Source: Exiguobacterium sp. KRL4 (GTDB lineage Bacteria; Bacillota; Bacilli; Exiguobacteriales; Exiguobacteriaceae). From it: a stretch of DNA of 64,000 nucleotides. The notes under the pieces are model-generated. The model did no database searches. It had not been told where the DNA came from and saw only the letters and a program-made list of their open reading frames with translations. The stretch lies in contig NZ_MOLV01000001.1 in NCBI RefSeq assembly GCF_001870785.1, forward strand, positions 124,001-188,000, in the 5' to 3' direction. A program made the position numbers and the translations under genes. Shown here piece after piece: positions 29,191 through 37,850 of the stretch (positions are counted from its first letter, which is position 1; the number at the start of each line of letters is the position of its first letter).

Positions 29191-30954
29191 ATGGAGACGA
29201 AAAAGATGATGCGGTCCTATTTTTTCCAAATCACGGCTGTATTATTCATTCTTATTTGTCTTGTCATCTCAGCACTTGCCTTCACGGCGGATCGTGTGAC
29301 GATTTCACGAGTGGAACAACAGACAGAAAAGCAGAGTGAAAAAAGTGTTGAAGTCTCGAGTAATGCACTTCGGGACAGTGTCGGAAATTTACACGAAAAA
29401 ATCATGGGTCTTCAATTAAATGTCACCAATATGAAGAACCTCGAGCGAGCAATTCGTGACACGAACTTGCTTGATATCGATACCGGTTTTAAGAGTTTCT
29501 TTTATTATGACCTGAAAACCGACAAGATGACTTGGTTCTCAAGTGAGGATCGGCGTATCCGGGAATCGTCCGTTCGACGAGATGATGCTTTTTTACAGGC
29601 TTTAACGAGTACGGATTTTCATATGAGTAAACGGTATAAGCTGGACAGTGACTATCTGTCTTATATGTATGTACCTGTCCGGAATGGGAACGAACGTGTC
29701 GGCGTGTTTGGCGGTGGGCTCAGTCTGATGAATTCCGTCGTCTTTCGTAATTCACTTGAATCGTTTGATGATGACACGATGGCCTATCTGTTTAACAGCC
29801 AAGGTGAACCGCTCGCGACATCGAGAAACCTGGTCACGGATCAAGAACGTGTCTTGAGCCAAAGTGTCGTTGACCGTGCCTTTCAGAGTACAAAACCATA
29901 CGAAATCTTTAGTACGAATAAAGACATGTATTATTTCGCGCGTGATTTGAAGGTGACGGACTGGAAGATACTAGTTCGAACGCCGCGAAGTGTCTTTTAC
30001 GAGCCGGTCTATACGACACGCCAACAATATTTAGTCATCGCGGCACTCACATTAGTTTTGAGTCTGATCGTCGGCTATTTGATGTCGCGGCAATTGACGG
30101 CACCGTTACTTGAATTGGTTCAAAAAATCGAAAAAAGCACGACCCCGCAACCGATCACTCTCGAACGGTCTGGTTCAAATGAAATCAAGACCTTGGTGTC
30201 TGCCTATAATGAGTATGCACAACGAATGGAGCATGCGCGGGTCGAGCAGCTCAGTCAACAACAGGTCATCCTGCATCAAGAAAAGTTAGCGTCGCTCGGA
30301 CAGCTCGCAGCAGGGATTGCCCACGAAATCCGAAATCCATTGACACCAGTCAAGATGGCACTTCAGCTCTTGTCGGAAGAAAAACAAAACAATCCGGATA
30401 TGATGCAGATTGCCTTATCGGAACTCGACCGTGCCAATCAGCTGATTCAGACGATGCTTGATTTATCAAAAAATGATAGAACGACGTTGGAAATGACTCG
30501 GATTGACATGAAAAAGATGATGGAAAAGCTGACATTCATTCTCGAATCAAAATCACATCCATATGAAGCGGACTGTAAAATCTATACGCCAGCACACATG
30601 CCGCCACTGTATGCTTCTGAAAACGGACTGTTGCAGGTGTTGTCGAACTGTATCGGAAATTCTCTCGACGCTGTCGAATCAAAAGGCATCGATGGAATCT
30701 GTCATGTCCACCTGCACGTTTATCCGGATCAGTTTGTTTTTATCATCCAGGATAATGGGGTCGGGATGGATGCGGAGCAGATTAGTCTGATTGGGCAAGC
30801 ATTCAACACGTCTAAAATAAATGGGAACGGGTTAGGGTTATTCATGTCGAGTCAAATCGTTCGCCAACACAATGGACGAATCGAAGTGGATAGTAAAGTC
30901 GGAGTCGGAACGACCATTCAGTTGTTTTTCCCAAGGCAGGGTGAGCAAGCATGA
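29191..30954 (+). CDS. sensor histidine kinase with extracellular Cache-like domain
   Basis: A 587-residue kinase: TM1 about residues 10-32, a ~245-residue extracellular sensor (dCache-like, inferred from size and pattern), TM2 about 281-300, HAMP, HisKA with phospho-acceptor His378 (LAAGIAHEIRNPLTPVKMAL), and an ATPase domain with N box NCIGNSLDAVE, G1 DNGVGM and G2 GNGLGLFMS. The kinase core resembles the NtrB/KinA type. ATG 29191 lies after the very strong RBS GGAGGAGGAGGTGG. No response regulator is adjacent; instead the stop overlaps a sugar-binding protein gene by 4 nt. Confidence 0.93.
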   Translation: METKKMMRSYFFQITAVLFILICLVISALAFTADRVTISRVEQQTEKQSEKSVEVSSNALRDSVGNLHEKIMGLQLNVTNMKNLERAIRDTNLLDIDTGFKSFFYYDLKTDKMTWFSSEDRRIRESSVRRDDAFLQALTSTDFHMSKRYKLDSDYLSYMYVPVRNGNERVGVFGGGLSLMNSVVFRNSLESFDDDTMAYLFNSQGEPLATSRNLVTDQERVLSQSVVDRAFQSTKPYEIFSTNKDMYYFARDLKVTDWKILVRTPRSVFYEPVYTTRQQYLVIAALTLVLSLIVGYLMSRQLTAPLLELVQKIEKSTTPQPITLERSGSNEIKTLVSAYNEYAQRMEHARVEQLSQQQVILHQEKLASLGQLAAGIAHEIRNPLTPVKMALQLLSEEKQNNPDMMQIALSELDRANQLIQTMLDLSKNDRTTLEMTRIDMKKMMEKLTFILESKSHPYEADCKIYTPAHMPPLYASENGLLQVLSNCIGNSLDAVESKGIDGICHVHLHVYPDQFVFIIQDNGVGMDAEQISLIGQAFNTSKINGNGLGLFMSSQIVRQHNGRIEVDSKVGVGTTIQLFFPRQGEQA

Positions 30955-31904
30955 GGTTTAATAAGTCGTGGTTGATTGTGTTAATCATCTGGGTTTCGTC
31001 CGTGCTCATCATTTCGAATCTGTTTGTCCAAAAGGAAACCAATCCGAAGCGAAACGTCGTCGGTTTTACGGTCGTCAACGATAAACATGAATTTGCGCAA
31101 CGGTTGATCAACGCCTTTAAGGCAGAGGCCAAGGCAAACAAATACGAAGCACTCGTTGCGACCTCACAAAATTCACGGATCAGTGAACGGGAACAAATCT
31201 TAGAATTCATCCAACTAAAAGTGGATGCGATCTTCATTACGACACTAGACGACGTCTATATCGGCAGTGCGATTGAAGAGGCTAAACAAGCAGGAATTCC
31301 GGTATTTGCGATTGATCGGATGATTCGTTCAGATGCCGTCATCAGTTCCATCACGTCGAACAATCAAGTAATCGGGGAGCAATTGGCTTCCTATATGAAA
31401 AATGAGTTGATTAGACGAACCGGGCAGGCAAAGGGCCGGATCATCGAGATTGCCGGTACGGCAAACGTCCATACGACCAATGAACGACACCTGGGATTCT
31501 TAAAAGGAATCAAGAACGAACCGGGTCTTTCCATCATAAATTCAGCTAGCGGAAACTATGATCCCGTCACATCGGAGCGAGTCATGCAACAGCTGATTGA
31601 GTCAGGAATCGTGTTTGATGCCGTCTACTGTCACAATGACGATATTGCGATGGGTGTACTCGAAGCATTGAAAAAAGCGAACATTTCCGGAAAAATAGTT
31701 GTCGGAATCGATGGGAATCGTGCTATATTAGAAGCTGTTGACATGAAATCGATGGACGCGACGGTCGTCCAGTCCGCTGAAGAGATGATGAAAGTCGCCT
31801 TCAGCGCGTTGAAGCTTCATACGAAAAACAAAAAAAATCCCGATCGTTTCTATACGTATTCATATTTGTATGACGGTAGTAGACCAATACCCATGTTGAA
31901 CTAA
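30951..31904 (+). CDS. membrane-anchored periplasmic-binding-protein-like (RbsB/LacI-fold) sensor
   Basis: A 317-residue protein with an N-terminal TM (about residues 7-26) and no lipobox cysteine, so it should remain as an uncleaved anchor. The rest is a type I periplasmic binding fold: VVGFTVVNDKHEFAQRLINAF, DAIFITTLDD, IPVFAIDRMIRSDAVISSITSNNQVIGEQLASYM, YCHNDDIAMGVLEAL and VVGIDGNRAILEAV, all typical of ribose/galactose-type binders. No permease or ATPase gene follows. Translational coupling to the kinase suggests it presents a sugar-like ligand to the kinase, as in known binding-protein/kinase sensors. The ligand is unknown. Confidence 0.9.
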   Translation: MRFNKSWLIVLIIWVSSVLIISNLFVQKETNPKRNVVGFTVVNDKHEFAQRLINAFKAEAKANKYEALVATSQNSRISEREQILEFIQLKVDAIFITTLDDVYIGSAIEEAKQAGIPVFAIDRMIRSDAVISSITSNNQVIGEQLASYMKNELIRRTGQAKGRIIEIAGTANVHTTNERHLGFLKGIKNEPGLSIINSASGNYDPVTSERVMQQLIESGIVFDAVYCHNDDIAMGVLEALKKANISGKIVVGIDGNRAILEAVDMKSMDATVVQSAEEMMKVAFSALKLHTKNKKNPDRFYTYSYLYDGSRPIPMLN

Positions 31905-31972
31905 AGAAATAGATGGTGAGGGCGGACGATTCGCCTTTAATTGTTAAAGAAAGAGAAAGGATGGTGACAAAT

Positions 31973-33325
31973 ATGAATGGATTTAGCCATTTCGATTTGC
32001 ACCCGTTCGTCGTCGAAGCACTCGAAGACGCACGTATTAAAAAACCAACCGATATTCAATCCCGGATCATTCCGGCAGCGCTCAAAGGGCGGGATATCAT
32101 TGGACAATCACAAACGGGAACAGGAAAAACATTATCGTTCCTGTTACCAATCGTTCAAAACGTCAATCCGGCGTCACAGGAAATGCAAGCGATCATCGTT
32201 GCACCGACACGTGAACTCGCATGGCAAATTCACGAGGAATTGAAATCAATCCTCGTCAAACAACCCGACTATATTAAAACGAGTCTGATCACAGGCGGAA
32301 TGGACCGCGAACGTCAAATCGGACGTCTCAAAGTGTCTCCACAAATCGTCATCGGAACACCGGGACGTATTTTGGATCTGTTTAAAGAGCAAGCCTTGAA
32401 ACCACATTTTGTCAAACATTATGTCATTGATGAAGCGGATCAAATGCTCGATATGGGATTCTTACCAGAAGTCGACCGGATTGCGCAAGCTCTTCCAGAG
32501 AAATTGCAAATGATGGTTTTCTCAGCAACGATTCCAGAGAAACTGCAACCGTTCTTGAAAAAATACATGAACAACCCACGTTATGCGCATGTGGATCCAA
32601 AACAACAGACAGCTAAGAAAATCGTCCATCATACCGTTCCTGTCAAACACCGTGATCGTTCTGATTTGGCATTGAAACTGGCGAAGGCGCTTAACCCGTA
32701 TATCTGTCTTGTCTTTACGAATACAAAAACAGAAGCAATTGAACTTGAAGCCCTCTTCCTTGAAGCGGGACTCAATGTCGGTTCGCTTCACGGTGACTTA
32801 CCGGCACGCCGCCGGAAACAAGCCATCAAGGAGATCAATGAAGCGAAGTACCAATACGTCATCGTGACGGATCTTGCTGCACGTGGCATTGATATCTCAG
32901 GTGTCTCGCATGTCATCAACCATGGTATTCCGAAAGATCTTGACTTCTATGTTCACCGTGTCGGTCGGACGGGTCGTGTTGACCAAGACGGCTTGGCTTA
33001 CACATTGTTTGAAGATCACGAAAATGGTTCAATCAACCGTCTTGAAGACCGTGGGATTGAATTCATCAACGTTGATGTCAAGAGTGGTCAAGTCAGCGAA
33101 GTCAAAGAACGCCGCCGTGCTAAACCAAACATGAAGACAGCCGTTTCGAAAACAGCACACAGTCGTTTATCGGGTGAAGCGGCAAAAGCGAAAAAACGTG
33201 TAAAACCAGGTTATAAAAAGAAACACCAGTATAAGCTGAAAGAAACAGCAAAACGCGAACGCATCAAGGAACAACGTGGAGTTGGTCGTGCCGAGCGTAA
33301 GGCAAATGCAAGCAAATCAAAATAA
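31973..33325 (+). CDS. cshB: DEAD-box RNA helicase CshB
   Basis: A 450-residue helicase with Q motif (FDLHPFVVEALEDARIKKPTDIQ), Walker A QTGTGKT, PTRELAWQI, DEAD as VIDEADQML, SAT (VFSATIPE), and helicase C motifs including ARGIDIS and HRVGRTGR. The Lys/Arg-rich tail (about residues 390-450) is an RNA-binding extension. In B. subtilis CshB is a cold-related helicase and lies next to nfo, as here. I start at ATG 31973 (MNGFSHFDL); an earlier in-frame ATG at 31961 sits on the RBS. Confidence 0.94.
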   Translation: MNGFSHFDLHPFVVEALEDARIKKPTDIQSRIIPAALKGRDIIGQSQTGTGKTLSFLLPIVQNVNPASQEMQAIIVAPTRELAWQIHEELKSILVKQPDYIKTSLITGGMDRERQIGRLKVSPQIVIGTPGRILDLFKEQALKPHFVKHYVIDEADQMLDMGFLPEVDRIAQALPEKLQMMVFSATIPEKLQPFLKKYMNNPRYAHVDPKQQTAKKIVHHTVPVKHRDRSDLALKLAKALNPYICLVFTNTKTEAIELEALFLEAGLNVGSLHGDLPARRRKQAIKEINEAKYQYVIVTDLAARGIDISGVSHVINHGIPKDLDFYVHRVGRTGRVDQDGLAYTLFEDHENGSINRLEDRGIEFINVDVKSGQVSEVKERRRAKPNMKTAVSKTAHSRLSGEAAKAKKRVKPGYKKKHQYKLKETAKRERIKEQRGVGRAERKANASKSK

Positions 33326-33364
33326 TGAATCTGAGGCGAATTCGTCAAGGATCGACCCTTTAAG

Positions 33365-33402
33365 CAAAGTTCACGGTACCAATCCGTGGACTTTGTTTTT
33401 TT
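33365..33402 (+). terminator. terminator after cshB
   Basis: Stem CAAAGTTCACGG / CCGTGGACTTTG followed by seven T. Confidence 0.88.
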
Positions 33403-33472
33403 AGCGTGGCTAAAGGTTCTTGTTTTTTTCGACATTTGGTACACTGGAAACAGAAGAAAGGTGGAAATTCGA

Positions 33473-34372
33473 ATGAAAATTGGTTCACATGTGTCCCTTT
33501 CAGGGAAAAAGATGCTGCTTGGTGCGAGCGAAGAGGCAGTATCTTACGGAGCAACGACGATGATGGTCTATACAGGAGCACCCCAGAATACAAGACGAAA
33601 GCCGATCAGTGACCTCCGGATTCCGGAAGCCTTGTTGCACATGGAGGCGAACGGGATTGAAGAAATCGTTGTCCACGCGCCTTACATCATCAACTTAGGA
33701 AATACGACAAAACCAGAAACATTTGAACTGGCGGTATCCTTTTTAGCAGAAGAGATTCGTCGGGCAGAAGCGCTTGAAAAGGCGAAGCATATCGTACTTC
33801 ATCCGGGAGCCCATGTCGGTGCCGGGGAAGAAATTGGGATCAAACGAATCATTGAAGGACTCAATGAAGTGTTGACGGGAGATGAACAAGTCAAGATTGC
33901 GCTTGAGACGATGGCCGGAAAAGGCTCGGAAATTGGAAAGACGTTTGAAGAGATTGCAGAAATCATCGCCGGTGTAACCCATAATGATCGTCTATCTGTT
34001 TGTCTCGATACCTGTCACGTCCATGATGCCGGATACGATCTTGTCCATGATTTGGACGGGGTACTCGAACAATTTGATCGAATCGTTGGCATCGACCGTC
34101 TTGGCGTCATTCATGTCAATGATTCGAAAAACATCCGAGGTGCTAAAAAAGACCGTCACGAAAACATTGGTTTTGGTGAAATCGGATTTGATCCGTTACA
34201 TCGGATCGTCCATCATCGGGACTTGGCACATTTGCCAAAAATTCTTGAGACGCCGTATATCGGACTTGATCCTAAAAAGAAAGTGGCTCCGTATCAAGAA
34301 GAGATTGCGATGCTACGCTCGGGGAATTTTGATGCCGAGTGGCGTTTACCACTGATCGGTACATCCATTTAA
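33473..34372 (+). CDS. nfo: endonuclease IV (AP endonuclease)
   Basis: A 299-residue TIM-barrel enzyme, start [15 protein letters not shown]. The three zinc sites are shown by [42 protein letters not shown] and [11 protein letters not shown]. It cuts DNA 5' of abasic sites in base excision repair. RBS GAAAGGTGG; its own promoter probably lies within 33403-33450. Confidence 0.97.
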   Translation: MKIGSHVSLSGKKMLLGASEEAVSYGATTMMVYTGAPQNTRRKPISDLRIPEALLHMEANGIEEIVVHAPYIINLGNTTKPETFELAVSFLAEEIRRAEALEKAKHIVLHPGAHVGAGEEIGIKRIIEGLNEVLTGDEQVKIALETMAGKGSEIGKTFEEIAEIIAGVTHNDRLSVCLDTCHVHDAGYDLVHDLDGVLEQFDRIVGIDRLGVIHVNDSKNIRGAKKDRHENIGFGEIGFDPLHRIVHHRDLAHLPKILETPYIGLDPKKKVAPYQEEIAMLRSGNFDAEWRLPLIGTSI

Positions 34373-34392
34373 ACGAGAGAGGTGTCTGTCGC

Positions 34393-35004
34393 GTGTGTCA
34401 TCTACTAATCATAGAAGAGTCGGAATTTGCCTTACGTCAAGCGGTCGTCACGTATTATGAAACCAAAGAGCCGTTTTATTTGCCGGCAGAGTTATCAGAA
34501 GGGGAAGAAGTTTTTTTGGCGACGAAGGATGGAATCATCGCTTACGCCGAAGTCCTGTTCAGTGAATATACGACACGTCCTGCCGATCCTCACTGGTTGA
34601 CGGAGGCGGATGAACAAGAACAGACGTATGCTTGTCTGGATTTGATTAGTGTCGATTTACGTCATCCGTTGTTAGGTTCCTCGCTAAAGATTACCCCAGG
34701 GCAGATGGATCCGAAAATCAGACAATGGTTGGTAGAAGCATGGCAGACGGGTCATTTCGAGTCTGATGTGACGACTATCAAACAGGCGAAAGAACGCCGG
34801 ATGGAACGGTTTCGGGAACGGAATCACCTGATGCCTTTAGAAAAGTCCTGTGAGCTTTGTGGAAACAGACAGCAATCGATCTTGGAATGGCACGAACATC
34901 AAGGGCATTTCCAAACGGTATGTCCGACCTGTCATCGTTTGGCACATCAAGGATTGCATGAAATCAAGGATATTGCAGCGACATCAGATGAATCATCACC
35001 ATAA
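34393..35004 (+). CDS. putative HNH-like zinc-binding protein of unknown function
   Basis: A 203-residue protein. GTG 34393 (VCHLLIIEESEFALRQAVV) is 8-9 nt after GAGAGGTG. The N-terminal half (about residues 20-100) is beta-rich (LSEGEEVFLATKDGIIAYAEVLFSEY) and may be a PUA/EVE-like small domain, but I cannot confirm this. The C-terminus has CELCGNRQQSILEWHEHQGHF... without the final part shown, followed by CPTCHRLAHQGLHEI; two CxxC pairs and histidines give an HNH-nuclease-like treble clef. It is 20 bp after nfo and may be co-transcribed with it, so a DNA-related role is possible. Confidence 0.75.
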   Translation: MCHLLIIEESEFALRQAVVTYYETKEPFYLPAELSEGEEVFLATKDGIIAYAEVLFSEYTTRPADPHWLTEADEQEQTYACLDLISVDLRHPLLGSSLKITPGQMDPKIRQWLVEAWQTGHFESDVTTIKQAKERRMERFRERNHLMPLEKSCELCGNRQQSILEWHEHQGHFQTVCPTCHRLAHQGLHEIKDIAATSDESSP

Positions 35005-35050
35005 CAGTAAGCGACCCGGATGTTCATCTCCGGGCTGCTTGCTGTTTTTT
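35003..35050 (+). terminator. terminator after the HNH-like gene
   Basis: An 18-bp imperfect stem (35003-35020 with 35029-35046) whose core is CCCGGA / TCCGGG, followed by six T. Confidence 0.88.
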
Positions 35051-35067
35051 AGATGATGTCCTCATGA

Positions 35068-35096
35068 TATAATCAAGACTGATAATTATTATCAGT
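35068..35096 (+). promoter_or_regulatory. feo promoter -10 box and Fur box
   Basis: TATAAT at 35068-35073 is followed by ACTGATAATTATTATCAGT (35078-35096), a perfect 19-bp palindrome containing the classical Fur core TGATAAT-N-ATTATCA. It covers the transcription start, so iron-loaded Fur should repress feoAB. Confidence 0.93.
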
Positions 35097-35122
35097 GAAA
35101 ATGGAGTACTGGAGGAAAGGGC

Positions 35123-35359
35123 ATGACTGATTTAGCAATGATTCCAATTGATCAACCTGTTGTGATGACTGACTTGAACAAAATTGAAGATCGACTCCGC
35201 AGACGGTTGCTTGCGCTTGGATTTTATGAAGGATGTCCGGTCGTCGTCAAAAGACGAGCAAGCTTTCATGGTCCTTTGACGATAGAACAACGTGATCATC
35301 ATCAAATGATTGCAATCCGAAGAAGCGATGCCAAGAATATCGGAGTGTTCTTACCATGA
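35123..35359 (+). CDS. feoA: ferrous iron transport protein A
   Basis: A 78-residue SH3-like FeoA protein with RRRLLALGFYEGCPVVVKRRA and the terminal VFLP-like beta strand. It assists FeoB on the cytoplasmic side. Start follows GGAGGAAAG; its stop overlaps the feoB ATG by 4 nt. Confidence 0.95.
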   Translation: MTDLAMIPIDQPVVMTDLNKIEDRLRRRLLALGFYEGCPVVVKRRASFHGPLTIEQRDHHQMIAIRRSDAKNIGVFLP

Positions 35360-37332
35360 CTCAAAAAATCGCCCTGTTAGGGAATCCAAATACCGGGAAA
35401 ACGTCTTTATTCAATCGATTGACAGGGTCGTACGCTCATGTCGGAAATTGGTCTGGCGTAACGGTCGATAAAAAGGTCGGAAAACTGCACGGAAATCGAG
35501 GGCAGTTGATTGATCTACCGGGGATATATGATCTCGATCCACTGTCAGCTGACGAAGCAGTCGTTGCCCGCTTTTTGATGGAAGACTCGTTTGACGGTAT
35601 GATCAATATCATCGATGCTTCCCAGCTGGAACGAAACCTGCAACTGACGGCACAACTTCTAGAAATCGGAAAACCCATTCAGATCGGGTTAAATATGATG
35701 GATGTCGCGCGTAATCGAGGAACGACGATTGATGCCAAACAATTAGCAACCGCACTCGGTGTCGATGTGTTTCCAATCGTCGCAAGAACAGGAGACGGCT
35801 GTGAAGTCTTGTTGTCGTCCATCGCCAATAAGGCGAACACACCTTTACGAATCGATTATGGTCCGGAGACGGAACAAGCCATCACGACCATTATCGAACA
35901 AGCCGGTTTGCTAGAAAATGAACGTTGGATGGCCGTTCAATATTTAGCAGGCAATCGGGTATTCGTCGAATACCTCGAAACAAAAGCACCAAGTATCATT
36001 GAAGTCCGAAAACAGTTGGAACATCAGCTCGGTCGGTTCATTCATGCACATATTACCGAGTGCCGAAGAAACTGGGCAATCGCCATTCGTGCGTGCTCTG
36101 TCGTCGAAGAAAAGTCAGAGCGTAAAACGTGGACGGATCGGATTGACGCAGTCGTCACACATCCGATTCTTGGATTACCAATTTTCTTTGCGGTATTATA
36201 TGTCTTATTCCATGTCACGTTTAACTGGATTGGAGCCCCCTTGTCGGATTTGTTGGCGGCGATCATTGAAGGACCAATTTCGACAGGTGTCGTCTTTATC
36301 CTGACACAGGTCGGAGCATCCGGATTCATCCAAGATTTATTAATTGATGGTGTCATTGCAGGTGTAGGTGGCGTCTTGGTATTCGTGCCCCAAATCTTTG
36401 TTTTATTTTTCTTTATCTCGTTTCTTGAAGATTCCGGTTATATGGCGCGTGTCGCAATCGTCATGGACCGTTTCATGCAGATGGTCGGATTGAACGGGAA
36501 AAGTTTCATCCCGATGATCATCGGATTCGGGTGTAATGTTCCTGGGATCATGGCAGCAAGATCCGTAGAAGAGGAGCGGGAACGACTGGTGACGATCTTC
36601 ATTTCACCGTTCATGTCTTGTTCGGCACGATTACCGATTTATGCTGTATTCGCAGGAAGCTTTTTTGCGAGTAATCAGGCATCGATTGTCTTATCACTTT
36701 ATATTCTAGGTATCGTGTTAGCATTGCTTGCGGCAAAAGTGTTTTCAAAAGTCCTTGCGGCCGAAGAAGCAACGAGTTTATTTTTAGTTGAACAACCACC
36801 ATATCGTGTTCCACAAGGGTTAACGTTATGGCGTAGTACTTGGCAAAAAGGAAAAGGCTTCGTCCGGAAAGCAGGGACGTTCATCTTTGGCGGATCGGTT
36901 ATCATCTGGTTACTTGCCTATACGGGTCCAGCTGGATTCGATGTCAATATGAATGACAGTTTCCTTGCGATGATTGGTGGTCTGATTGCAATGTTATTGA
37001 TCCCACTTGGTTTTGGGACATGGCAGGCAGGAGCCGCTTTGATTACAGGTTTCTTAGCCAAAGAAGTCGTCGTTTCGACGATGGCCATCATTTATGCGGT
37101 CAACGAATCAGAACTCGGACGGCAATTGTCCGGACAATTTACACCACTTAGTGCTTACAGCTTCATGGCATTTGTTTTACTGTATGTGCCATGTCTTGCA
37201 ACCGTTGCGGTCATTCGCCGAGAAGTCGGTAGTGCCAAATGGACCTGGATTGCGAGCCTGTACGGATTGTTTGTTGCGTATGGGATTTCGTTTTTGATTT
37301 ACCAAACGGGACAAGCCCTAGGATTTTCTTAA
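35356..37332 (+). CDS. feoB: ferrous iron transporter FeoB
   Basis: The 658-residue protein has an N-terminal G domain (G1 GNPNTGKTS, G2 NWSGVTVDKK, G3 DLPGIYDL, G4-like LNMMDVA), a helical spacer, and a polytopic membrane domain with two Gate motifs, including CNVPGIMAARSVEEERERL and CSARLPIYA. It imports Fe(II). It is expressed from the Fur-controlled promoter with feoA and the small Cys-rich protein that follows. Confidence 0.97.
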   Translation: MTQKIALLGNPNTGKTSLFNRLTGSYAHVGNWSGVTVDKKVGKLHGNRGQLIDLPGIYDLDPLSADEAVVARFLMEDSFDGMINIIDASQLERNLQLTAQLLEIGKPIQIGLNMMDVARNRGTTIDAKQLATALGVDVFPIVARTGDGCEVLLSSIANKANTPLRIDYGPETEQAITTIIEQAGLLENERWMAVQYLAGNRVFVEYLETKAPSIIEVRKQLEHQLGRFIHAHITECRRNWAIAIRACSVVEEKSERKTWTDRIDAVVTHPILGLPIFFAVLYVLFHVTFNWIGAPLSDLLAAIIEGPISTGVVFILTQVGASGFIQDLLIDGVIAGVGGVLVFVPQIFVLFFFISFLEDSGYMARVAIVMDRFMQMVGLNGKSFIPMIIGFGCNVPGIMAARSVEEERERLVTIFISPFMSCSARLPIYAVFAGSFFASNQASIVLSLYILGIVLALLAAKVFSKVLAAEEATSLFLVEQPPYRVPQGLTLWRSTWQKGKGFVRKAGTFIFGGSVIIWLLAYTGPAGFDVNMNDSFLAMIGGLIAMLLIPLGFGTWQAGAALITGFLAKEVVVSTMAIIYAVNESELGRQLSGQFTPLSAYSFMAFVLLYVPCLATVAVIRREVGSAKWTWIASLYGLFVAYGISFLIYQTGQALGFS

Positions 37333-37345
37333 GGGAGGAATAACA

Positions 37346-37528
37346 ATGCATCTGATTGACTTGTTTATTGGTCTGCTCGTATTTGGTTATGCCGGTTTTT
37401 CGTTAGTCCGCTTCACGAAAAAAGCGAAAAAAGGAAAATGTGCGACCTGTGAAGTAGAGCCGACCTGTAAAACCGCTTGTGATGACGTCAATTGGGACAA
37501 CGTCATTGCAGAAGCATTAAAAAAATAA
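37346..37528 (+). CDS. FeoB-associated Cys-rich membrane protein
   Basis: A 60-residue protein with one TM (about residues 3-22) and a cytosolic cysteine cluster, CATCEVEPTCKTAC. This is the small FeoB-associated family, possibly handling iron or fulfilling a FeoC-like part. RBS GGGAGG; 13 bp after feoB. Confidence 0.9.
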   Translation: MHLIDLFIGLLVFGYAGFSLVRFTKKAKKGKCATCEVEPTCKTACDDVNWDNVIAEALKK

Positions 37529-37530
37529 CT

Positions 37531-37575
37531 AAAAAGCGTTTTTCTTGTCCAATCGGAGAAGAAAAACGCTTTTTA
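37531..37575. terminator. bidirectional terminator after feo operon
   Basis: A long AT-rich stem, AAAAAGCGTTTTTCTT / AAGAAAAACGCTTTTT, with a 12-nt loop; T-rich on both strands. Confidence 0.88.
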
Positions 37576-37601
37576 TGTTGAACGCACTGCACGTTAGGCA
37601 A

Positions 37602-37775
37602 TCAGAATGGCCAGCGGTCAGCAATGAATAAAAATACTTTCATACCAAGAAACACACCAAAGATCCCGACGATGGCCGGAAAAACGGGTGGAGCGGGAAT
37701 TGGCAGTTTAAGAGCCGTGAAGACGACGCCACAGATGATACCAGCTAGCAAAGACAATAAAATTTGTTGAAGCAT
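37602..37775 (-). CDS. XapX-domain (DUF1427-like) small membrane protein
   Basis: I start at ATG 37775 (MLQQILLSLLAGIICGVVFTAL), 9 nt after AAAGGA; an in-frame ATG at 37796 lacks an RBS. The 57-residue protein has two TM helices joined by LPIPAPPVFPAIVGIFGVFLG, the XapX signature. The family has no firm function. It lies downstream of ppx-ppk but has its own promoter. Confidence 0.85.
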   Translation of the reverse strand: MLQQILLSLLAGIICGVVFTALKLPIPAPPVFPAIVGIFGVFLGMKVFLFIADRWPF

Positions 37776-37800
37776 GAGGTCCAGTCCTTTCTTCATATGA

Positions 37801-37848
37801 AAAAACGCTTACATGTTTATTATATGAAGATGTCTGACGTTAAACAAC
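37801..37848 (-). promoter_or_regulatory. promoter of the XapX gene with cre-like site
   Basis: On the minus strand TTGTTT (37848-37843), 17 bp, TATAAT (37825-37820). Immediately downstream (37815-37801) ATGTAAGCGTTTTTT matches the cre consensus at 14 of 15 positions. Confidence 0.6.
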
Positions 37849-37850
37849 GA

